Positions 55,566-64,000 of a stretch of DNA of 64,000 nucleotides are shown one piece after another. Made by a program: the position numbers and the translations under genes. The notes below the pieces were generated by a model. That model saw nothing but the letters and a program-made list of their open reading frames with translations. It had not been told where the DNA came from and made no database searches. This stretch comes from Manihot esculenta. Its lineage: Eukaryota; Streptophyta; Magnoliopsida; Malpighiales; Euphorbiaceae. The first letter of the stretch is position 1; each line of letters begins with the position of its first letter. The DNA lies in contig NC_035164.2 of the NCBI RefSeq assembly GCF_001659605.2, forward strand, positions 16,082,295 to 16,146,294, written 5' to 3'.

Positions 55566-55578
55566 AAGGGGGGTAGAA

Positions 55579-57972
55579 TGTAATACCCGGCTAGAATCCG
55601 GCATCGGGATTCTTGCCTTCCGGCGGAATCTAGGGTGTTGGATCTCTCTAGAAGGGGTAAAATGTGTTTTCTAAAATGTTTTTCACATGATTTCATGGTT
55701 TTAAATGAAAAAGAATTGAGTTTTGAAAAGAAAAGACCAAGGAGGCGTTTGCCAGGTTCGGCCGCCGAAAGTGAAGTTCGGCCGCCGAAAGTGAAGTTCG
55801 GCCGCCGAACATGGGAAGGCTTCGGGAGCGCCTTTGGCCTCCGAAAGTCTTGTTTAAACGAGCCAAGGTTCGGCCGCCGAAAGTCAAGTTCGGCCGCCGA
55901 ACATGCATGAGTTTAGGGGGCACGTTAGGCTGCCGAAGGTCTTTGACCAGGCCACCTATAAAGGGCCCTCAGATCGGAAATGGGTGAGCTTTCTCCCCAT
56001 TCTCGAGCTCAGGTGAGTTTATGCCTCCCTTTGGTCGTTTTCGTGTTTTCTCTACCCATCTCTCAAGTTTTTCATGATTTCTACTCTTGTGTTTGAAGAT
56101 TTAAAGCTTAAAAAGGAGTTTTGGGAGCTTGGAGCTTTTGGAGCTTGGATTCTCCACACCTCCGAGTTAGGGGTCACGCCACCCTCGATCTTCAAGAGGT
56201 AAGTGTAGATCCTTGCTTCCCTAGTGTTTTCATGAAGTTTTAAGTAAGTTTTATAGAGTTTGATGGTTGAGTTTGAGTGGAAATGCATGTTTAAGGTTTA
56301 TGTGGGTTTTATACCCAATGTATGTTATGTGATGTTTGTGTTGAGGAGTTTATGTTAGTTTATGCTCCTTTATGCTTGTGGGAGTGCGTATGCATGTTTG
56401 GGAGAGAGTATGTGAGGATTTGGGGTATTTGAGTTTGGTTTTTGGCTTGGCAGAATCGGACCTGTCGTCCAGAGGGGACCAGGTTCGGCCGCCGAAAGGA
56501 GTTTCGGCCGCCGAACCTGCATGGGAGGCAGTCTTTAGGCTGCCGAACATGCCCCCGAAGGAGGGACTTTCGTTTCTGTCCTGAGGTTTCGGCCGCCGAA
56601 GGTGCCGCCGAACCTGCCCGAGTTTCGTCTCTGGAGGGGACTTTCGGCCGCCGAAGGTGCCGCCGAAAGTGCCCTGTCCAGCCGTTTCTTGGGTGTTTCC
56701 TATGCATGTTTAAGTGATGTTTTAGAGGGTTTTTGGGGAGTATGTTTATGAGTTGTTAGAGTATGTTTGGCACCTCATTCGAGTCCACCTGTGTAGGACC
56801 GGACCCGAGAGACCGAGGAGGCCATTAGTGCTAGCAGGTGCAGAGTCAGTCGGCGTCTGCCAGGAGGTGAGTAGAACTAAACTTAATATTTTATGCACAA
56901 AATCTAATGCCTAAAGCATGTTCATGCATCATAATTATGTATAGTAGGCTGACTGCACTAGTTCACGAATATGTTGCATTGCATTATTTCATGTTGATGT
57001 TGAGGTAGGTTTGGACCAAGGCGACTCCAATAGCCCATATCTGTCATTGAGTCTTGGGTAAGTCCTGTGAGAGCCGGACGAGTACATATAGGAAAGTCAC
57101 TGTGAGCTCTCTGTGGACTAGGTACCCCGTCATGTATGTGAAAGTCCTGTGTGAGCTCCTTTGGGGGAGCCGGGCACCGACAGAGGGATTTTTGGGGTCA
57201 TGTCCGATCCTTGAGAGTAAAGATGCTAGCAATTCAAAGGAACTCTCTAAAAACACTCCGTGGGGAATAGTTATCTGCATGAGCCCCGAGACGGACAAAG
57301 TGATGTGATTTACTTGTGTTATGACGCATTTCATGAAAGCATGTAATTAATGAACTGTTTTCGCTATTTCTATTCACTGGGCTTTTTAGCTCACCCCTTT
57401 CCCCTAACCCCAGTGTTGCAGGTTTAAGTCAGAGTCCAGAGGCTGCAGGGTAAAGTCAAGGTTAAGATATGCATGTTGTAATAGCTTAGATTATGTTTAT
57501 GTTTAGTAGTTTTAGAAGTGGACATGTAATATAAGTTGATGTAATGTAATTTGAGATGATGTATGTAACTGATAGTAGAGTTAATGTTTATGGATTAGTT
57601 GTGCTTGGCCCTACAGACTGGTTAGTCCCTGTTGATGCATGGTTATGTAATGTTTTTATGTTGAGTTGAGAACCAAACTTGAGGCATGTAATGTTACCCC
57701 ATTGGAGTATATGATGAGGACTCCAGTGGAGGTTTTATGATTTTATGATGTATGTTTCATGTCAGGATACATGCACAGGTCAGGTTTGGGTTCATCAGAT
57801 GTTCAATTTTCATGTTTTTATGGTTAAGTTTTAATCATGTATGGGATTTGACCAGGTAATAGTATGTATGTTTGGCTTGCTACGGGTCCCGGCGGCCTTA
57901 AGCCGATCTGGATCCTAGCGCCGGTGGCGGTTCGGGCCGTTACAGAGGGGTATCGGTTTCCGGGCTGTTACA
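55579..57972 (+). repeat. Non-autonomous gypsy 3' LTR (plus copy)
   Basis: 2394 bp. It differs from the 5' LTR mainly by one extra 20-bp repeat unit, giving three TTCGGCCGCCGAA copies at 55757, 55777 and 55797 instead of two. Confidence 0.93.
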
Positions 57973-57977
57973 ATTAT

Positions 57978-60900
57978 GCTGTAATTAATTGTGCTTGAGT
58001 GATTGGTATTGAATTAGAATGAAAATGGCAAGAATACATAAATTTAAGTTGCTGAAATTGGTGAATCTATTTTGGGCAGTCTGTACTGTGCTTACTTTAA
58101 CTAGTGCTAGAAGTGTCCGATGGCTGTGAACTTTATACTAAAAATCTTGAGATATAAGACTAAAAGGTTCATGAGGACCATAGTGTCAAATTCTGGGTTT
58201 AAGCTATCTTAAAATAAAGTTAAAGTTGACTTAAAGAACTACTATGTCATTGCTGGAACGGTTTTGAATTTTCTGGCAGTTTGGATTAAATTACTTATAA
58301 GTCAAGTTATAAATATCAAATTTGAGTGATTCTTAATAAATTAGAAAATTAAGACAATAAGGAAAAAGGTTTATGATGGGAGTTAAGTCCAATTATATAC
58401 CAAATATTAGATATGTTATATTTAATTTGCTGCTAGTGTTGTATTTTTAACCTGTAAATAGTGATTGGACAATAAAGAATAATTTGCACTAGTTTCTACA
58501 TAGTCTGAAACGTGTGCCAAATGAATCAAAAAGATATTGTGCTACAACTTTGTAGAAGGAAATTTGGCCTAGTTCTTAATAAAAATTACCCTTCAAATAA
58601 GAATGTACAGTGCAAGTGAACAATACTAAAACTAAAAATTAAGTTCGAGTGATAATGTCTAGTTAAGAGATGAATATAACCAGAGCTAAAAATGTGTTAA
58701 CTTGAAATTTATCTCAAATAAAAGTAATACATAGAAGTAAAAGCTTGTAGAAGGCCATTTTGCCAAATTACATTGTTACCTTTAGGTTTAAAACTGTTCA
58801 AAATCAAACCAATACAAAACCTAAACCATGGCTGCTAGTTGCACTACTGGTAGTCTGGAGAAAACTCATCATAACTTGAGTTCTAGTAATCCAAGTGAAA
58901 TGACCTTTAGCTCTTTAGAAAGTTAAGACATAGAGGAACAACTTTCATGGAGAAAGCATGAGCCTACATATGTCCCAAACCTTGCCAAATCTTGGCTACA
59001 AAATTGGTAAAAAAAATCTTTCTATGAGTGAAAGTATAAAATTGACTTATTGAACATATTTAATTACTATGTTTTTATGCATATACTCTTAGTATATGCA
59101 TTATGAATCATATTCTTACTGTTTAAAGCTATAATGACATTATTTATAATGCTAAACTTTGAACGAAAACTCAAAAAGTATTATTTGTTTTGTGGTTGGT
59201 TGTTAAAAAGTATGTAAGCATAATGTACCAATATAAATTATTAGAGTATGGCTAATGCTGGTTGTAATTTCAAATGTATATACAAGTATCTTTATCATGA
59301 AAATTGATGGAAGAAATTGGCATGATAATTATAGATGAAAAATGCAAAGTATTAAACGTGCAATTATGCTAATATGAGTGAATATTTTAAAAAAATATTA
59401 TTGGCCTAGTGAATTTGATAGAAATTAAGAATAAGTATAAAGATGTAGTATACTATATATGTTAATAGTACTGCACTACAATTTACATGATTACAGTATC
59501 ACATTGAGGTATCATTCAGCATGACAACAATGCCTATCACTATAATTATGGAAATTGGCCTTCATGCCCTGCAGTTAACACTTAGTGCCCTGCAGTTAAC
59601 ACTTAGTGCATACGGACACATATATTTCTTATTTAGCTAGTTAAGTCTATTAAACTTATAGGGGCTGATATTTAAATAATAATATTGAAATATTAAGTTT
59701 TAACTTATGCATAATTTATTTTGATGATTCTATAACTTAATTTATCGTGTGGTGTATTTATGACTAAATGTATTTTAATATTTGGATTTATTTATTGTTA
59801 ATATACTATTAAACATGCCTTCTACTATATAATTGTTATATGTCCCATTTAGTATAAATAAGCAAAGTAGCTTAGTGTGTAGAATATCTTCCTTTCCTCA
59901 CACAAATTAAAGACAGTTGTTCTCAAGGAGAGACAATGATTTGATATCTGCACAGCATTACATCAATAAAGCTTATAGGGTTGCTAATTTGTATTTTTTT
60001 TTTTGTGTGTGTAAATTTGTGAATAGATGGTATATACATATAAATATGTGAATAGTAACTAAAAGTTTTTGCATTGCATTAAAAAAATTTAGTTCTTATT
60101 TTATAAATGTAGTGAAACTTATTTTCTTTTATTATAAACGAGTTAGAAACTTGGCTTTAGTGCGAAGTATTAATTAGCTTAAAAATTTAACTGTGTTTAA
60201 ATTAACTTGCAGGTCTGATCACATGTTAAAAGTAGGAATATTCAATTAAATAACACTATGAACTGCATTCTATGATAATTAGGATTAGTTAAACCATATT
60301 TTCTCAATAGTAAATTTAATAGTGTAAGTAACCACAAAATTATAGACATAAGAGTTATAGTATAAAATGTAGCATTCTCTACTCGGTTCTATATTGTAAT
60401 CAAGTAGAGTGTGTCACATAATTGATTATAGTCGGTCAGTTACCAAGCAGCTCAGGAGAACTAGAGGTAAAGTACGAAAGAGAAATGAAGGCAAGCTGGA
60501 AACAGCGGGCATCATAGTAGGAGCCATGCCCAAAAAAGGCTAGATGAAACCGTTTGCTGAGAAATGAAGAAAAGCACCATCCATCATGGTTTCTAAGCTA
60601 GGCTTGCATATTGAAGACATAGCTTCCTTCTAACATGCAAAAACCCAAGCAAGAATAGAGCCACAGTAAGATCTAAAAACAAAATAGAGAAATGAAAGGC
60701 AACTCTCGTACCCTCTCAAATCAAGCAACGGTTGCCATAAAATAAAGTTAAATACTATTCACAGTCCCACCTGACAGTGGGAAGGGAAACCCATTATCGG
60801 GAGAAAGGAAAGGAAGAGGGAAGGGGAGGCTAGTGCACAGCAATTAAACAAGGAAGAACCCTGGAAAAGGAGAGAGCAAAAACGAGAGAAGATATTAATA

Positions 60901-62401
60901 TTGATAGACTTTACTAATTTATTTTATCTTATTCATATAATTTTTAAGATTATAGAGCAATCTAGTAGGCCTTTTACAACTTTATAAAGCAATCTAGTAG
61001 GCTTTTTACAACTAGTTTGTAGTGTTATTTGGGATTTATTTTTACAACAAATAACCTAGTAGTTTTACAGCAATTAAACTTATCTAGGCTTATATCTGTT
61101 ATGTATCATTCAAGTTTCGTGAAAACTTATTTAAGATAATACTCATATATTTGAAGTAATTGCAATTTTTGCAAAAGTAAACTCTATACCCAGTAATTTA
61201 TTTTTACTCAAGTTCAATTAGATTTGAATTTTATTTAGTATTAATAGTTTGGGTGAATTATTGTTGATTTATAAACTTAATATAAATGTATAACTAATGG
61301 ATTAAAGAAAATTCATATAAATTCAGTATCGTGCATCGCATCAAGATTAGGTAAGTATTCCTGCAATGATTACTTTACAGGCTCAACATGGTACAATAGT
61401 TCCCCATCAGGTTCTTTCCAGCATACCTCAAATGAAGATGGATATGATGAAAACATTAAGTATTTTTGTTAGATTATTTTTTTTTATTTTATTATATATA
61501 TTTTGTGATATTTTAAATTTTTATTTTAAAAAACTACTTTTAACACTACATTTTACTTTGTCATTATGCTAAATTATTTATGTTTAACTTTAAGCCTTCA
61601 TTTATTTATAAAAAAATCATTTGTATTTAAAAAATATTTTATGTAAAAAATATTTTCATGAAAAGTATTTTCCAATAAAATAACTTATTTTTTATTATTA
61701 AATTTTAATTTAAAATAAAATATATTAATACATTTATATATGAAGGTCTTAATAACATTTTCGAAGTTCAGAGAATAACTTCTTGTTTGGAAAAGGAAAA
61801 GTTATTTTCTTTAAAAATAATTTAATTTTTCTTTTAATTAGAAAAATATTTTTTATCGACTAATTTTTCTGAATGCTCAAAACACTAGAAAAGGTAAATG
61901 CTCCAAACATTAGAAAAGGTAGAATTTTTTGTGCGATGCCTAAATTAGAATAATTTATTGTGCATTATAACCGAATGGATTGATTGTGGATGACATCTCA
62001 TAAATGAATTCAAAGTTGGCATAATCCATTTGGAAGTGAGATCTGCTTGTGAATGGGTGAGAAAATCTAAATAGAAATTACAAACAGACGACTACGTCTG
62101 TAAGCAACACTAATAGATTTTCTTTTTTGCAAATCAATTTGCAATATAAATGATCGTTTTAATCCGTTTAAAACAAAATTGCGCAAAAGTTATATAAAAA
62201 CAGACTTTTTTTGTTTATAATTCCGCAATAAATTGAATTACAAATAGAAATTCATGTTCTATAAAGGATTTTTTTGTTTGTAAGTTTTTTTTTTTTTTTT
62301 TTTTAAATAGGCTCTCTAGCTGAAACACATAAATTTTTATGTTATTTTTATCATCTTTCTTTATTATTGTATTACTAATTATATAGTTAGCTATATTTTA
62401 A
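57978..62401. other. Non-coding spacer
   Basis: About 4.4 kb, AT-rich, without a convincing gene. It includes the right-hand continuation of the sequence split by the 51012-57972 insertion. A 21-bp perfect tandem duplication (TGCCCTGCAGTTAACACTTAG) is at 59565-59606. A GA-rich stretch is at 60440-60900. No element ends could be defined. Confidence 0.4.
59565..59606. repeat. 21-bp perfect tandem duplication
   Basis: Two head-to-tail copies of TGCCCTGCAGTTAACACTTAG followed by TGCATACGG, probably a replication or repair duplication. Confidence 0.9.
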
Positions 62402-63540
62402 AGGAAAAATTACTTTTTAGTCCCTGAGGTATAGCATAATTAACGAATTTGTCCTCTATTTTTAGAATTCAACACTTTCGTTCTTGAAGTTTAATTCCGT
62501 CAAAATTCAAGATCCCTCTATCAAAAATTTATGTTAAGTCAATGATTTCCACTTGGTCAAAGGAAAGAGAATAAATATAATCTCAAAAATACTCTTATCA
62601 TAAATCTCTCCTAATCAAGAGGATGATGATGAGTAGCTCATCTATAGAACCATATCTGATGGTGGGACCTCTTCGAGTATGCCTTCTGCTGCACAATCTG
62701 ATGGTAATACTCCCCCTAATACTTAGCCTCTTATTAACCCGTCAGTTATTCAAGTTTACTTTCAGAGACCAGTACCTGATGATATATGTCCTGCACCAGA
62801 ATCTTCTTTACCATCAGATCCATCATCGATTGACCTTGACCTCCCCATTAGTCTTTGTAAAGGTAAACGACAGTGTAAATCTATCTATTCTATTGCTAAT
62901 TTTCTATTTTATGATCATCTGTCTCCTTCTTCTACCTCCTTAATTGTATCTCTAGATTCCATTTCTTTGCCTAAGACAGTTAAAGAGGCCCTGTCTCATT
63001 CTGGATGGCTTGATGCAATGTTTGAGGAGATCAAGGCTCTAGATGAAAATCATACTTGGAAATTAGTTTATTGACCCTTTGGCAAGAAGGTTGTGGGCTG
63101 TAAATGGGTTTTTGCCATCAAAGTCAATCCAGATGGCTCCATAGCGAGGCTTAAGGCCCATCTTATCGCCAAAGGTTATGCCCAAACCTATGGCGTTGAC
63201 TATTCTGACATTTTTTCTCCTGTGGCAAAAATGACCTCAGTCCACTTGTTCATCTCCCTAGCTGCTTCTCAGCATTGGCCTTTACACCAATTAGATATTA
63301 AGAATGCATTTTTACATGGTGACCATTTGGGAGGAAGCAGGTGATGTCAGGAGTGAAGAAGCTGTTATGGGTATTTTAGTCTTTTAATTAAAATTAACGA
63401 TGATTTAACTGAAAATCCAACGGGAGGGACCAATGGTATAGTTTTTAAAAATCACAGTGACTAAATTGAAGGTTTTTTAAAACAGAGGGACGAAATGTTG
63501 TATTTCACTAAATCAGAGGGACTAAATTGCAGTTTACCCT
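62402..63540 (+). mobile_element. TIR-bounded unit carrying a copia RT fragment
   Basis: The left end (AGGAAAAATTACTTTTTAGT then CCCTGAGG) and the reverse complement of the right end (AGGGTAAACTGCAATTTAGT then CCCTCTGA) align over at least 24 bp, and similar TAGTCCCT / CGTCCCTC phrases recur inward on both sides for about 100 bp. This layout fits a Mutator-like or other TIR transposon. No transposase is present. A copia pol piece lies inside. Clear target duplications were not found, so the class is uncertain. Confidence 0.45.
62640..63335 (+). pseudogene. Copia RT N-terminal fragment
   Basis: Reads KEALSHSGWLDAMFEEIKAL, then GCKWVFAIKVNPDGSIARLK, AKGYAQTYGVDYSDIFSPVA and LDIKNAFLHGD, ending abruptly there. 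At least two stops interrupt it (near 62726 and 63074). The sequence belongs to a different copia lineage from elements A-D, whose RT reads FTQTYGVDYQETFAPVAKM. No LTRs flank it. Confidence 0.8.
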
Positions 63541-64000
63541 AATTAATATTATATGTCACGTGAAAGAAAAGTATACACATGTTACTCAATCCAATTCCTA
63601 ATAGAAAATGGGATAACAATTTCTATACATACATACGTGTATATAATCCCCCTTCAGAATCTAAAATCTCACTTATAAGCGTATACAACCAACAAAACTA
63701 AAAAAATTTAATACCTAGCTATAATAACACAATCATCCCAAACTATTCACAAAACAATTTAAAAGCATAAAAAAGACTCTACTCTTGCACGACACTGTCA
63801 TATAAACACTGCATCCCTCAGATTGTCTCAACCTGTAAATTTTGCAATAAGAAGAGAGATTAGAGCAGCAAAAGCAACAAAAAGACTATTCGAGTAGCAA
63901 CCACGCTGCCAAATACCCAATATGTAAATTCTGCAGCAAGAAATTAGAGCTACGGCAACAGCTGAAGTTTTCTTTTTTCTCCTAAATATAAGTACTCTAA
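63541..64000. other. AT-rich end of window
   Basis: No gene, element end or RNA recognised. It contains a short repeated phrase (TGTAAATTTTGCAATAAGAA and TGTAAATTCTGCAGCAAGAA near 63834 and 63921). Confidence 0.4.

Larger units (their letters stand above)
51012..57972 (+). mobile_element. Non-autonomous gypsy element, plus strand, complete
   Basis: 6961 bp with perfect target duplication ATTAT at 51007-51011 and 57973-57977. LTRs 51012-53385 (2374 bp) and 55579-57972 (2394 bp); PBS TGGTATCAGAGC at 53389-53400; PPT (AAGGGGGGTAGAA) at 55566-55578. It is the same family as the minus-strand array at 18299-29764. The 2.2-kb interior holds a capsid-less gag and a decayed RT start. LTRs are nearly identical apart from one 20-bp unit, suggesting recent insertion by enzymes from another element. 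Confidence 0.93.

Overview
The window looks like nuclear DNA of a dicot plant. It carries one intron-containing plant gene on an AT-rich background, and most of the rest is LTR retrotransposons (Ty1/copia and chromodomain-type Ty3/gypsy). The species cannot be fixed from sequence alone; a woody eudicot such as a member of Malpighiales is only a guess. No rRNA, tRNA or CRISPR feature was seen.

1-17570: the 3' half of an aldehyde oxidase gene (+ strand). Seven exons with good splice junctions encode about 660 residues of the molybdenum-cofactor domain through the stop codon; the Fe-S and FAD part lies left of the window. One intron (635-14142) is swollen to 13.5 kb by three copia elements nested inside one another, plus a small TRIM solo LTR. 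A complete 299-bp TRIM sits in the last intron.

18054-39393: a minus-strand Ty3/gypsy element with 2.3-kb LTRs and matching ATACC target duplications. Its gag-protease and pol lie in one frame separated by a single UGA. Its 3' LTR is split by an 11.5-kb insertion (18299-29764, target duplication AAAGC) of a related non-autonomous family. That insertion has three LTRs and two internal domains with an exact 4546-bp period, and its middle LTR is a mosaic of the outer two.

39394-41344: spacer with a decayed DUF4283/zinc-knuckle (LINE ORF1-like) fragment. 41345-47527: an old minus-strand copia element holding a 2.2-kb gypsy solo LTR. 47528-51011: AT-rich spacer. 51012-57972: a plus-strand member of the same non-autonomous gypsy family, with two LTRs, an ATTAT duplication and a gag that lacks the capsid region. 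57978-64000: mostly non-coding, with a TIR-bounded unit (62402-63540) carrying a copia reverse-transcriptase fragment.

The most interesting system is the gypsy pair. One is a nearly complete autonomous element. The other is a short relative that keeps LTRs, PBS, PPT and a gag-derived zinc-knuckle protein but has lost capsid, protease catalytic residue and nearly all of pol, and so presumably moves with enzymes supplied in trans. Both carry arrays of a near-palindrome, TTCGGCGGCCGAA, beside the LTR TATA box, and conserved splice-donor-like sites in the LTR leader.
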